64,000 nt of DNA from Muribaculaceae bacterium (GCA_022509085.1 JAFLTW010000006.1:1-64000); one strand, 5' to 3'; shown: positions 51,255-60,449, numbered from the stretch's first letter. The notes: a model not told the origin generated them from the letters alone. Made by a program: numbers and translations.

Positions 51255-53093
51255 TTATTCAACTATATCAATATTATTCGGATTTACAGGATAGAAACCT
51301 TGTCTGCCGTCGGATGAAAATTCGATATAGTTGATGTTGGAAAGGTTCGTTCTGTCTTCTGGTTTGGGAGACTTATTATCAATTACAATTAATTGATAAT
51401 CCGTGACCTTATCGTTGATATATTTAAAGAATTTATATTGTGTCGTTTCCTCAGCGGGTAACTTTTCATCAGAGAAATGGGCCGTAATGGGGGAATCTAT
51501 AACCAATGTCCGGGTAAAAGGTATATCGTGATTAATACAAAACTCAACTAAGGTCATAAGAATTGCTGTACATGTCACTCCTCTTGCTCCTTTACCACAT
51601 GACAGTCGATCCTTGCCTCCCAATACAAAGTCAAATTTGCTCTCATTAAAAACTACGGTCTGAGAATCATCCAATTCCCATTCCTGTAGTTTTTGCTTTA
51701 ACTGGTTACAAAATTCATCCTTAATATTTGATTCTTTATTATATGGCTCCTGTTTTTGTGAAACGCCCTTAAGGTCATTTTCAAGTTTTTTATACTCTGT
51801 CCTTAAGTTCTGCGTTTCTACTTGAAGATCATTTAACCGGGTTTTATTTTCAATGTTATGTTGGTATCTTAGAAGTGTCTCTCTGATACCATCAATCTTG
51901 AATTTAATATTACGTATTTTATCAATTAAGAACGATAATTCAGAAGAAAGAGACTGAATTGAAAGAAGAAGTTCTTCTAATTCCTGCTCTTTGCAACGAA
52001 TCATGGCAGCAGACTCTTCTTTACGCTGAATAAGATTTGAAAATTCCAACTTAAGAGCTTCAGCAAATCCTTCCTCAATATTTTGAGCTTCAATATGGGA
52101 CTTGCATAATGGACAAATGGAATTGCTACCGATTAATTCAATAACTTGGTGTCCTTGATAAATAAAATCATAACGGTCAATATCGAGTTCATAGTGCTCA
52201 TGTAAAAGCTTAAGGCGATTTATAAATGACTCCACAAAAATCTTTTTCGACCTAAGCACATCAATCTTAGATTCTAAATCTCGCCTTTGCACATTCAGTT
52301 TATCAAGTTCTTTTGCCGTTTTATCAAATGTTTTTTTATATTCCTTGATGAAAGAAGGATCTGAAAAATCAGCATAGTCTACATCCCCGATTTCTATAAT
52401 CTGATTTTCTTTACTCTTTATCACGTCATCAATAATCTCCATCTTTCCTTGAATCCGGGCTCGTTTTATTTCAGGCTTTTCAGGAGGATTGAAATTCGCA
52501 TCATCCTCCCCCGAAGTCAGAAAATAAATAATACTCTTCTCAAGGGTTGTATCAGTACGCTGATTTGTGGGATTAAAAATAGGATTTTCAGAAACTACTC
52601 GATTTTCGTTTGCAAGTATTAAATGGCGAATATAAGTATAGCTTAACGAAGTTTTATCATGGGTGCTTTTCTTCAAAGATATTACAGGCTGAAAACCGCT
52701 CAATCCCAAAAGGAATGAGGAAAGAGTCATCCTATTCTTGGTGGGAGAAATAAAATAATCTTCTCCTTTATTATTTTCTTCATGAAAGACGTCATAGGAT
52801 ACAGGTTTAATTGTGGCCTTATTTTCATTAAGTTTCCGTTGAATTGTGAATATATTTTCATCAGAGTATTCCGCAATCTCTAAATAATAACAGTCATATT
52901 CTCGACCCTCTACAACAGTGGCATCTAGTTTCTTTTTGCCTAAAAGGTACTCTAGAAGGTGTAAAATATGAGATTTGCCCGTATCTGATTTACCAAAGAT
53001 AAGGTTACACCCTTTGGTAAAATCAATACGAGCTTCAGCCACATTTCGTCCCGTGGCAACAAGCGATTTGATATAAAAGCCTTTATTCGTCAT
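51255..53093 (-). CDS. DUF3732 ATPase of an ABC-three-component system
   Basis: This 612-aa SMC/Rad50-like ATPase has Walker A FGKSDTGKS (33-41), followed by the family's Q-loop region. Two coiled-coil arms (about 215-300 and 340-480) flank a CPLC zinc-hook-like pair (327-330). The C-terminal DUF3732 part shows SCGKGARGVTCTAILM (signature) and TLVIDSPITAHF (Walker B). It is the ATPase of ABC-3C conflict systems. Its start overlaps the middle-component stop by 11 bp. It presumably senses a trigger and controls the nuclease two genes upstream. Confidence 0.86.
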   Translation of the reverse strand: MTNKGFYIKSLVATGRNVAEARIDFTKGCNLIFGKSDTGKSHILHLLEYLLGKKKLDATVVEGREYDCYYLEIAEYSDENIFTIQRKLNENKATIKPVSYDVFHEENNKGEDYFISPTKNRMTLSSFLLGLSGFQPVISLKKSTHDKTSLSYTYIRHLILANENRVVSENPIFNPTNQRTDTTLEKSIIYFLTSGEDDANFNPPEKPEIKRARIQGKMEIIDDVIKSKENQIIEIGDVDYADFSDPSFIKEYKKTFDKTAKELDKLNVQRRDLESKIDVLRSKKIFVESFINRLKLLHEHYELDIDRYDFIYQGHQVIELIGSNSICPLCKSHIEAQNIEEGFAEALKLEFSNLIQRKEESAAMIRCKEQELEELLLSIQSLSSELSFLIDKIRNIKFKIDGIRETLLRYQHNIENKTRLNDLQVETQNLRTEYKKLENDLKGVSQKQEPYNKESNIKDEFCNQLKQKLQEWELDDSQTVVFNESKFDFVLGGKDRLSCGKGARGVTCTAILMTLVEFCINHDIPFTRTLVIDSPITAHFSDEKLPAEETTQYKFFKYINDKVTDYQLIVIDNKSPKPEDRTNLSNINYIEFSSDGRQGFYPVNPNNIDIVE

Positions 53094-53577
53094 AGAGATG
53101 AGAGTTTAGTATGCTTTCGTTATTGAACTCAGAACCCCAGGATTCGAGGTGCTCACATATACATGCGTAAATTTCATTGTCAGATCTGTCATTGAAATGA
53201 TTATCGACTTCTTTGATCGAATGAACGAGCTTGGATTTGTATGTTCCTGCTATAATTTCAAAACAATTTTTTCCAAGATCGTTAACCATAAACTTTATCC
53301 CATTATCGTTACTAAGACACGTAAGTAACCCTTTTGTTATAAGAAGATGAAGAGCCGGGTGTAATATTTTTTCGGTTCCAATATAATTGTTGAAACGAAA
53401 TGGCAAACTAGGATGAGCGCTCATCTTCGTTTTATCTAAATCTGATAAATGTATAGCAAAATAAGAATATGCTCGTAATCTTTGCTCTGAGAACGAATAT
53501 CCACATACCGACATAATAGCAAGAAAACGCAATGCCATTTCTAACGTACTATTTAGTATTTTCATTCTTTTACCCAT
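53083..53577 (-). CDS. Middle component of an ABC-three-component system
   Basis: This 164-aa helical protein starts with LNSTLEMALRFLAIMSVCG and has LRAYSYFAIHLSDL and PFRFNNYIGTEKILHPALHLLITKGLL. This pattern is seen in the small middle components that link effector and ATPase in ABC-3C systems. It overlaps the nuclease gene upstream by 16 bp and the ATPase gene downstream by 11 bp, so all three are made in fixed proportion. Confidence 0.75.
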   Translation of the reverse strand: MGKRMKILNSTLEMALRFLAIMSVCGYSFSEQRLRAYSYFAIHLSDLDKTKMSAHPSLPFRFNNYIGTEKILHPALHLLITKGLLTCLSNDNGIKFMVNDLGKNCFEIIAGTYKSKLVHSIKEVDNHFNDRSDNEIYACICEHLESWGSEFNNESILNSHLYDE

Positions 53578-54665
53578 ATCAGCCTATTATCATTAGATAA
53601 GTGATAACATGCGCCTATTTTCTCTCCAGAGCTAATTTCTCCGCTAATAATTCTTTCTGATTTAGGCGTAAAACTCCTTGAATCTCCGATGACCGCTTTA
53701 TTTCGCTCAAATCCGTTTTCAAAGTCACTTTCATAGGTATCTGACACATGATACTCCATATCTGTTATAAATTCCTCAAACTCATCTTTATCTCCTGGCG
53801 AGTTCTCTTCACTCATTTTGCGGAGAGATTCTGCTAACCAATAACATTCTCTTGCCCTTGAAAAATGTTTATGATATGATGTTGAAGAAATATTGTCTAC
53901 TGTTACCTTGATTTCATCTGACGCACTATTATACGCGTTGACCAGATGGGTTATATATGTTGCTTCCCCACTTTGAACATCGTTAGGCGTTGGAGTCTCA
54001 ATCCTCCGAATATTTTCTCTTCTTACTCCGAAGTATTGATGATATAAATTCTTGTTCTCACGTAATTTTTCCAAGAAACTATCCGGAGATACGACTTCGA
54101 ATTTACGAAACTCAAATTCGTTAATGAATGCTTTTAAATCTTCAGTAAGTTTAGTATTCAACTTCTTAGAAATCTTATCAGAGTATATGTCCCAATTATC
54201 TAATACTTCATTTCTTATGGAATCAGGATTGGAAACAGTCGTAAGCATACTTGCATTAAGACCTTTAGGCGCAACGAAAAAATATTTTTGAGGCATAGGT
54301 ATTTCATTGAGATAAATAAAATACAATATCTTACATATCTCAGGTATAACAACTGAAATGCCTAAAGCAGAACTGTAATGCTTGCATTGATAAATATCAA
54401 ATGCATCGGATGTAGATGATCTTGCCAAGACATCTACCCCGTGATCCCCTGCACCTCCAATTCTATATACTTCACTATATTTCTCCCTTAAACACAAAAA
54501 GGCCCATGAAGCCACCAGTTCCTCATAGGTATCCTCATCCATTGAAAAAAGTATTTGCTTTTCAGTCCTGTCCCGTATAAATAGTTGCTGTGGAGAAAGA
54601 ACATGGTTTCTCTCCACAGGGCCTATTGGGTTGATTTTAAGATGTGCATCTTTATTATTCAGCAT
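53562..54665 (-). CDS. PD-(D/E)XK nuclease effector of an ABC-three-component system
   Basis: A 367-aa protein from ATG 54665. The N-terminal third has a Mrr-like restriction fold: YEELVASWAFLCLREKY (Glu), GAGDHGVDVLA (Asp 74/78) and IYQCKHY (Q-x-K, 93-95). A helical middle region and a C-terminal domain, likely the interface with the middle component, follow. ABC-3C effectors with this fold are predicted DNases. Its start overlaps the HTH gene by 11 bp; ATG 54695 is also possible. The system probably destroys foreign or host DNA on activation. Confidence 0.8.
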   Translation of the reverse strand: MLNNKDAHLKINPIGPVERNHVLSPQQLFIRDRTEKQILFSMDEDTYEELVASWAFLCLREKYSEVYRIGGAGDHGVDVLARSSTSDAFDIYQCKHYSSALGISVVIPEICKILYFIYLNEIPMPQKYFFVAPKGLNASMLTTVSNPDSIRNEVLDNWDIYSDKISKKLNTKLTEDLKAFINEFEFRKFEVVSPDSFLEKLRENKNLYHQYFGVRRENIRRIETPTPNDVQSGEATYITHLVNAYNSASDEIKVTVDNISSTSYHKHFSRARECYWLAESLRKMSEENSPGDKDEFEEFITDMEYHVSDTYESDFENGFERNKAVIGDSRSFTPKSERIISGEISSGEKIGACYHLSNDNRLIWVKE

Positions 54666-54864
54666 ATTCCTGTATAAGCTCCTCCATAGGAACATTTAAC
54701 AATTCCGCAATCTTGGAAAATGTAAATATATCTGGCTGACTTGAATTTGTACACCATTTAGACACTGTTGTTTGATTCACATTCAAGCATTCGGACAGCC
54801 ATTTATTAGTTCGATGCTTTTCAACCAAAAGTAACTTGAGTCTATTTTTAGGTTTATTATCCAT
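54655..54864 (-). CDS. XRE-type helix-turn-helix regulator
   Basis: The 69-aa product is a single HTH domain (NKWLSECLNVNQTTVSKWCTN, then TFSKIAELLNVPMEELI). It is the first gene of the ABC-3C operon, with TATCTTTG (54887-54894) as -7 element 22 bp upstream. It probably represses the operon so that the toxic nuclease stays low until needed. It is fused to nothing else. Confidence 0.85.
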   Translation of the reverse strand: MDNKPKNRLKLLLVEKHRTNKWLSECLNVNQTTVSKWCTNSSQPDIFTFSKIAELLNVPMEELIQEYAE

Positions 54865-54894
54865 GAACGTGTTTTATTTATTGCTGCAAAGATA

Positions 54895-55245
54895 ATGAAT
54901 AAAATTCAAATAAATGGTATTTTTTCAATAATAAGTTTTATGACGCATTAACTAGAATGATTCATCAGCATAAATTGGGTGTCCTCTGTCAAGGAAACTC
55001 TAATACTTCAAGTTTGTTAGCCTACGATTACATAAGCCTTAGCGAGAACGGCGTTGTGGTGAAGCGACCATGAAACACTTTCTAAAGAGAAATTTTCTAC
55101 TTACATAAAAATGTCATATCGAAATATTAGCACGCTATTTGCAAATTTAAATGTAGATAACGGAATTTCTACCCCAATTAATTTTTAAACTGTCGGTGGA
55201 TTTTGTCCATTGAATTTGTAATACGTCCTGGTATTGGACTATTTC
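54895..55245. other. Gene-free stretch between the ABC-3C operon and the HNH gene
   Basis: 350 bp, A/T-rich. The left end holds the ABC-3C promoter region. No other feature was recognised apart from a short GTCCA/TGGAC pair before the HNH gene. Confidence 0.4.
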
Positions 55246-56499
55246 ATGATGACTATGACCAGAAATATTTGTATTATTTGCCGGACAAAAGGCAAGGAGA
55301 TGAGTGACGAACATATTATTCCGGAGGCTCTGGGCGGAAAAATTCACTCTTTCTGCGTTTGTAAGGAATGCAATTCTAAATTAGGTAGCAATGTCGATAA
55401 TCATCTTATCGATCATTGGTTTGCACAGGCTTTCCGACATCAATTCAAACTAAAGGGTTACTCGGGGAAAATCCCCAATCCGCTGCTTGGTGACGGCACT
55501 TTGGCCGACGGTACCAGAGTCAAGACGATTGCTGACACGTCGGGGGTAATCGCAGTCAAGCATATTCCGACCAAACCGGAGATAAGCGACGATGGAATGA
55601 GTTTTTCTTTCTCGGTTGATGCCGCCGATGCCAAGGAAATTGACAAGATTAAGGCAAAGATGATCAAGCGTCTCGGAATTGACTTGTCTAAATATCAGTT
55701 TAAAGAGGAGGTGAAGCATATGGTCATCGAAAAACCGGAAGTAAAAAGTTCCTTCAAAATCGATATTCTGAATTATAAGATTGGTTTGCTAAAGATTGCC
55801 TACGAATTTTCATGTGAGAGAATTCCTGAATATTTCGAGAGCAAGGACGCCGAAACCATCTCAACGATTTTGCATGATGCCGATATCGCAAAAATGAAAG
55901 GTCTTTGTCTTGTGAGCGATTCCTTTCCCGGTGTTGATAATCATTTCTTTGAGGATTATATTGATTACGGCAAAGAGAATCGCCATGTTCTGATTCTGCT
56001 CAACGTGGACGGCAAACTGTATTGCCTCGTTAAAATCGGTAATTACTTTGAATCTGTGGTTTTGCTGGCTAACTCGGAATTTCCTATTGCTGAAGAGGCC
56101 ATAATCTGTATCAATGACCTTGACAAGAGCACTCCTCAAAGCTTCACTTTAACTAATCTGATTAATAATGCGGTAAGAAGTAGCAGTCTTTTGTTTAAGT
56201 TTGACGACAAAATCGCCCCAGAGGTTGAATCTTTGCTGAAATGCGGGCGAATAGGCATTTCATGTAATCGATATAACGATAACATTATTTACAATGCATA
56301 CGGCCATCCAGTCATTTCCACTCAGGATTTCCTCTTTCAATCCTCTGCTATCGGAGCTTATCAGTCATCCAGAGATGATAAAGGGAATCTCATAACAACA
56401 TATCCGTTGTCAGGCTCCCTTTTTTACAAAGGTATGCCCGGTGACTATCTCATTCCTATTGCTGAAATCATAGAACTTCAAGAGATTGAAAAAATCTGA
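55246..56499 (+). CDS. HNH endonuclease-type protein
   Basis: This 417-aa protein begins with an HNH zinc finger: CIICRTKGKEMSDEHIIPEALGG, then CVCKECNSKLG and NVDNHL. The remaining 340 residues are a mixed alpha/beta region I did not recognise. The frame is open from TTG 55234; ATG 55246, 55249 and 55255 are all plausible, and I use the first. It stands alone on the plus strand at the edge of the defence island, so a role in nucleic acid defence is an inference from position. Confidence 0.75.
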   Translation: MMTMTRNICIICRTKGKEMSDEHIIPEALGGKIHSFCVCKECNSKLGSNVDNHLIDHWFAQAFRHQFKLKGYSGKIPNPLLGDGTLADGTRVKTIADTSGVIAVKHIPTKPEISDDGMSFSFSVDAADAKEIDKIKAKMIKRLGIDLSKYQFKEEVKHMVIEKPEVKSSFKIDILNYKIGLLKIAYEFSCERIPEYFESKDAETISTILHDADIAKMKGLCLVSDSFPGVDNHFFEDYIDYGKENRHVLILLNVDGKLYCLVKIGNYFESVVLLANSEFPIAEEAIICINDLDKSTPQSFTLTNLINNAVRSSSLLFKFDDKIAPEVESLLKCGRIGISCNRYNDNIIYNAYGHPVISTQDFLFQSSAIGAYQSSRDDKGNLITTYPLSGSLFYKGMPGDYLIPIAEIIELQEIEKI

Positions 56500-56645
56500 T
56501 GAAGCAAGTCCTAAGAGGCGTTCACCGTATTTGTAGCTATTGGTGGGAATTTATGAGTCGTAGCGTTTTTTTGAAACCTACCAAGTAATAATAGCAATTT
56601 TTTTGGTATGTGATTACCAACTATTATAACGTCGATTTTTAGCAT

Positions 56646-56786
56646 CTATTTTGTTATCTCACTGAAAATTGCTAACTCGTCAGCCTTCCTAAGATAGCTC
56701 CTCGTGACGGACTTACCGATACCGAGGTGATAGAGTTTCCCGCCATGAGCTTCCATCGCAACGATTAAATCCCGTAAACGTGTCAT
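56646..56786 (-). pseudogene. Fragment of an IS4-family (DUF4372-type) transposase
   Basis: The minus strand reads RLRDLIVAMEAHGGKLYHLG, IGKSVTRSYLRKADEL and ends in a stop. It resembles the N-terminal region of IS4-type transposases in Bacteroidales. Nothing of the DDE core remains. Confidence 0.55.
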
Positions 56787-56805
56787 TTTGAGCCGTGATT
56801 TTCTT

Positions 56806-56836
56806 AACGCCTGATAATTCGGGCGTTTTAATTTTT
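56806..56836 (+). terminator. Hairpin with a T-rich tail
   Basis: AACGCC and GGCGTT around TGATAATTCG, followed by TTAATTTTT on the plus strand. It lies 300 bp after the HNH gene, so it may belong to the transposon debris. Confidence 0.4.
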
Positions 56837-56873
56837 CACCAGCTTGAAAAAAAATTCAGTGCTAGTGGATTAT

Positions 56874-57338
56874 TTAACACTTTACGGGGTAATGGTTGGG
56901 CAAAGGTCCCCGCAGGTCTTCGGGAGAGAGCCGGGAGCGTGCACTTGAGAACAGACAGATAAAATAGTCCTGGATATTCACCGAGTTAAGCCGGCAGCTT
57001 TCGGCCAGGGAGTACATGAAGGCATGCAGCACCCTCTCGCTCCCCTGACCGAAGTGTGCCCTCAGTCCGCTGGGTAAGGCCAGCGTCACACCGGGTAACC
57101 CGACACCGCCCAAGGTGGTTTCTGCATTGCTCCCTTGAGCCTCCCTGATAGTGATGGGAGCCATGGGGTGGGGTTCCTGCTCTGATCTGGTCTTCCTTAA
57201 CCAATAGTTATAGGTTGAATAGGCGATGCCTTCGGCCTTTAGGAAGGACTTTAAAGTTTCTACTCTTGTCTTGGCTCTATTCCTTAGAGCTTCAAATTCT
57301 TCTCTTGTCATATATGTTGAAGGTTTAGATCGGTGCAA
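56874..57338 (-). pseudogene. Internally deleted IS66 element: TnpA start fused to TnpC end
   Basis: The 154 codons read as one frame. The first part (EEFEALRNRAKTRVETLKSF, then AEGIAYSTYNYWLRKTR) is the start of an IS66 orf1 protein. The last 50 (HAFMYSLAESCRLNSVNIQD and then LPNHYPVK) match the C-terminal end of TnpC, as in the intact-order copy (HSMVQSCRLNGKNP). A deletion of about 2 kb has joined tnpA to tnpC in frame. An IS66-type terminal repeat lies 44 bp upstream (57382-57405). It is unlikely to function. Confidence 0.65.
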
Positions 57339-57381
57339 CTTGCACCGGGTGCAAAGTTACAACTCAACTCAAACCTCCAAA

Positions 57382-57405
57382 AGGTATACTTCAGTTAATG
57401 CTTAC
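57382..57405. repeat. Terminal inverted repeat of the deleted IS66 element
   Basis: GTATACTTCAGTTAATGCTTAC, read on the plus strand, differs at one base from the split end at 39698-39716 + 42452-42455 (GTGTAC…). It marks the outer end next to tnpA. The matching right end near 56.8 kb was not found. Confidence 0.7.
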
Positions 57406-57728
57406 GAATCTTACAGTTACCATATATTTCTGATAAACTAACTAATTAAATTTTACGGGTAACAGATTATATGTTTCATCCGGTGATAGACTTATTATTA
57501 ATTCTCTCTTAAGAGATGACAAGATTATTAACAACCTCCTATTCAGAAGCAAAATTCATCAAATGATTCTGTTTTAACAAATGTATTAGTAGACCGCCAG
57601 AATCTCTTCTACATTTTTTATGTATTCCTTTCGTTCCTTAATCTGTTCGACAATTGTAGCTTTCATATTATTCTGCGTACATTTTTTATATTGCATCTAT
57701 GAGAATAAAAACATTCCAAAAATGTACA
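57406..57728. other. A/T-rich stretch without a gene
   Basis: I saw only short, motif-free frames and no promoter with both elements. Confidence 0.4.
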
Positions 57729-58733
57729 TTATTGAAGGGATGAAATTACGTTTGACAACCTTACTAATAGTTCCCCTGTATGTAGATTCAGTTCATTGCT
57801 TTGATTATCAGCGGCAAATGAGCTCACCTCTTTGCGTTTTGCTATCCAATTATCAATTACTCCCGGTAAATTTTTATAAGCGGTGATTAAGGCATCATAA
57901 TCTGACTTAAGAGATTCTTGATCCTTGGGCTCATAACTACTGAGATAGTACTCACTTTCTTTTATCAAGCCATTAATACAAAATGAGAGTAAATCTCTTC
58001 CTCCTTCCGGAATTACTCCATAATCTATGGAAGTGTAAGGGAAATTAGTCAGTAGGCTATAATCTCTTTTGTAAATATTGATATGAGCCATAAGAATTTT
58101 TGAGGAACTATTGCCATTCATAACACCCCTAATCGATCCTCCATGATAGAGGATGGAACTAAGATTGAAAGCTATTTCTTCAATAATCATCTGCAAATCC
58201 TGCCATGCTGCAAATTCTTCTTCCATGGCTTTAGTGTATTCTGGAGATTCCGACAACGAGAGGAGCTTTTCAAAATAATTGAACTCTTGAAATTGTCTTC
58301 TGGTGTATGTGGATCCATCATTAACGACCATTCCCATTGTAGACTCGTTATTATCTAAAGCCCATAGTCTGTCTGCTGTTAATATTACTAAATTTGCTTT
58401 ATCTAACAATGAAACACTATCCGGGCCTAAATGCTTTCTGTTATAATATCCTCCCAACTTATTGCGGTAATTCTCCATCCATTCTCTTTTCTCTGAAAGA
58501 TTAATAGAAGGGTAATCCTCTCTTCTAACATATCGGTAAAGGGTATCCAGCAGAAGCACCAATTCCGGATTAGTCTTTTTAATGGTATCGGCAGTCCAAA
58601 AAGGCAATCCTTCAGAGTCAGAATCTGCCATTAGTTGATTAACCAATGTTTGGTCTTCTAAAGATTGATTTGATTGATTGGAGCATCCAATCACAATCAA
58701 AATAAAAAGTAATATTAATGGAAATTTCCTCAT
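57729..58733 (-). CDS. Lipoprotein of unknown function (cargo of repeat unit 2)
   Basis: This 334-aa protein has a signal sequence with lipobox (IVIGC, Cys about 17). The mature part is mostly helical. It shares an arrangement with the lipoprotein at 58954: a -AW-x-L- segment (EEFAAWQDLQMIIEEIAFNL) and a later ERxx-like basic C-terminus (IDNWIAKRKEVSSF versus INQWIEARNKIASY). The two are probably distant paralogues. No family is recognised. It is the last gene of a four-gene minus-strand run. Confidence 0.65.
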   Translation of the reverse strand: MRKFPLILLFILIVIGCSNQSNQSLEDQTLVNQLMADSDSEGLPFWTADTIKKTNPELVLLLDTLYRYVRREDYPSINLSEKREWMENYRNKLGGYYNRKHLGPDSVSLLDKANLVILTADRLWALDNNESTMGMVVNDGSTYTRRQFQEFNYFEKLLSLSESPEYTKAMEEEFAAWQDLQMIIEEIAFNLSSILYHGGSIRGVMNGNSSSKILMAHINIYKRDYSLLTNFPYTSIDYGVIPEGGRDLLSFCINGLIKESEYYLSSYEPKDQESLKSDYDALITAYKNLPGVIDNWIAKRKEVSSFAADNQSNELNLHTGELLVRLSNVISSLQ

Positions 58734-58734
58734 A

Positions 58735-58905
58735 TTAGTCTTTCGGTAATTCGTTGTTTTTCTTTCTTTCTACTTTATGAATGAAATCCATAGCACTGGA
58801 GAGGACATAAATTAAGGAAACTGCCATCCCGATAAAAAATAGTCCTATTCCAAGAAGTAATATTATATTCCACCAAATATTAAATGGGCCAAAGAATATT
58901 ACCAA
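58735..58905 (-). CDS. Small membrane protein (56 codons, TTG start)
   Basis: The short frame reads a hydrophobic stretch, IWWNIILLLGIGLFFIGMAVSL, then a charged end with DFIHKVERKKNNELPKD. No ATG lies upstream of the helix, so TTG 58905 is used here. It ends one base before the lipoprotein ATG at 58733, with a gap of 48 bp from the gene upstream. That spacing favours a real gene in the run. Confidence 0.45.
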   Translation of the reverse strand: MVIFFGPFNIWWNIILLLGIGLFFIGMAVSLIYVLSSAMDFIHKVERKKNNELPKD

Positions 58906-58953
58906 TATATGTTATGTCGTCTTACTTATAGTTTATGTCTGTATAGGATAGTA

Positions 58954-59913
58954 TTATAGAGGTTCGCGATATCTTATATTATGTAGGGTAATATGAATAT
59001 AACGTAATAAAGAGGACGTATTATTATCATATTCTTTTTTGTTTTTTACATAGGATGCTATTTTATTCCTTGCCTCTATCCATTGGTTAATATAATTAAT
59101 TGTAAAAGCCTTGCTCTCAACAATATCCTCATTTACCTGATAATTCTGGCTTATGTCATTATACCTAACAATATTTAAACTGTTTATTTTTTCCATTAGG
59201 TAATTCAGTATTTCATTTAAATCTTGGGCATCTTCATTTTGAAATGGAAAATTTAGGAGTATGCCAAGATCTTTCATTACTATGTTCTTTCTAGATTCAA
59301 TAATCTTAGAATAAGTTATTGGTGTATCATATGCTGCGCTGCTTCCGGTTGTATCTTCAATTTCATATTCTATCACTTTCGATAAGAAGGCCCATAACTC
59401 TAACCAGGCATTGTTCTCTTGTGTGAAAAGTTCTTGAAGGTTCATATCTTTTACGGTGAAGAAGGGCTTTGAAACGATAGCTAGCGATGAATAAAGGTTC
59501 CAGCCATACTTTAGCCATGAACGTTCAGAAATAGAAGCATTGCATCCTTGTCCATATTTTCTAATAGATTCTACCATCTTATCTATTAAATCCGAAATTT
59601 GACTATATGACAATCCGTTCAAGCGGTGGTTAGACTTTATAATAGTGTTTACTTTATTATACCAGGTTACATAAGACTTCATGTCAATGAGTTCATCCAC
59701 TTTAAGCAGTTCTACCGAAAGAAGATAAATGTCTTTGTCTCCAATATAGATATCGGGTAAGTATGTTATATCATTATTGAAAATCGTGTCATACATACAG
59801 TGATGTTCACAATCCAAATCTGGTTGATTATTTTCATGGCATCCACAAAATATTGACAACCCTATTATAGGGAATAAATAAAGTCTTATCAAGGGAGCTA
59901 TATTTAATTTCAT
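58954..59913 (-). CDS. Lipoprotein of unknown function (cargo of repeat unit 2)
   Basis: This 319-aa protein has a signal sequence and a Cys at the probable lipobox (SIFCGC, about residue 24). It is helical and A/T-rich in codon use. An -AW-x-L- segment (ENNAWLELWAFLSKVIEYEI) and the INQWIEARNKIASY end parallel the lipoprotein at 57729. It starts 5 bp after the 59919 gene's stop. Role unknown. An envelope protein under immune or phage pressure would be in keeping with its position. Confidence 0.65.
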   Translation of the reverse strand: MKLNIAPLIRLYLFPIIGLSIFCGCHENNQPDLDCEHHCMYDTIFNNDITYLPDIYIGDKDIYLLSVELLKVDELIDMKSYVTWYNKVNTIIKSNHRLNGLSYSQISDLIDKMVESIRKYGQGCNASISERSWLKYGWNLYSSLAIVSKPFFTVKDMNLQELFTQENNAWLELWAFLSKVIEYEIEDTTGSSAAYDTPITYSKIIESRKNIVMKDLGILLNFPFQNEDAQDLNEILNYLMEKINSLNIVRYNDISQNYQVNEDIVESKAFTINYINQWIEARNKIASYVKNKKEYDNNTSSLLRYIHITLHNIRYREPL

Positions 59914-59918
59914 AATTC

Positions 59919-60449
59919 TTATAAATCTTCAATATTAACAATTTGTTGTTTTTTGCAATGAGGGCAAATATGTAGATAGTCAAAATGTCCCCATGTTTCG
60001 TCCCATGGCCAATAGGGTTCAATCCCCTGAAAGGCTACCAGTTCTTTTCCACACACCTCACAGCTACCTTGTTGGAAATGCGTATGTTCCGGAAAGGTCA
60101 ATATGTAAGCTGCTAATTTTTGCCATGAATATGGTTGCTCCGGCTTATTTTCCCATCTCTTTATCTCATTTGCAAAATCTTGTATCCGACTATTTAATTC
60201 CGGTTCTTCCAAATACTGTCGGAGGATTCTGTTGAGAATGTAATCAAAATTACCCATTGAACCGGCTAAGAACCTTTTTTGATTCAATATCTCTTCGTCT
60301 GGCCCAACTTTATCTTCTATCATTCTTTGAAGTAAGAGTTGTTGAGCATATTCATGGATATAGCTTGTAATTGCTCTAATCTTGACCTCCCAATTGAGTT
60401 TTCCTTTTGAAAGAAGGTCATTTTCAAATTCGGTGAGTTCGCTAATCAT
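59919..60449 (-). CDS. Protein of unknown function with a C-terminal zinc ribbon-like motif
   Basis: Not recognised. The 176-aa product is helical at first (EFENDLLSKGKLNWEVKIRAI) and ends with two Cys pairs (CEVCGKEL, CPHCKKQ) that could bind zinc. It has no signal or membrane segment. It lies 61 bp downstream of the mini-ORF of repeat unit 2, so the repeat's promoter would drive it and the following lipoproteins. Confidence 0.65.
   Translation of the reverse strand: MISELTEFENDLLSKGKLNWEVKIRAITSYIHEYAQQLLLQRMIEDKVGPDEEILNQKRFLAGSMGNFDYILNRILRQYLEEPELNSRIQDFANEIKRWENKPEQPYSWQKLAAYILTFPEHTHFQQGSCEVCGKELVAFQGIEPYWPWDETWGHFDYLHICPHCKKQQIVNIEDL

Noticed and set aside
56782-56802. GTAAACGTGTC as the right end of the deleted IS66 element
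   Set aside because: Only the first few bases match the IS66 ends and it does not pair with the end at 57382-57405.
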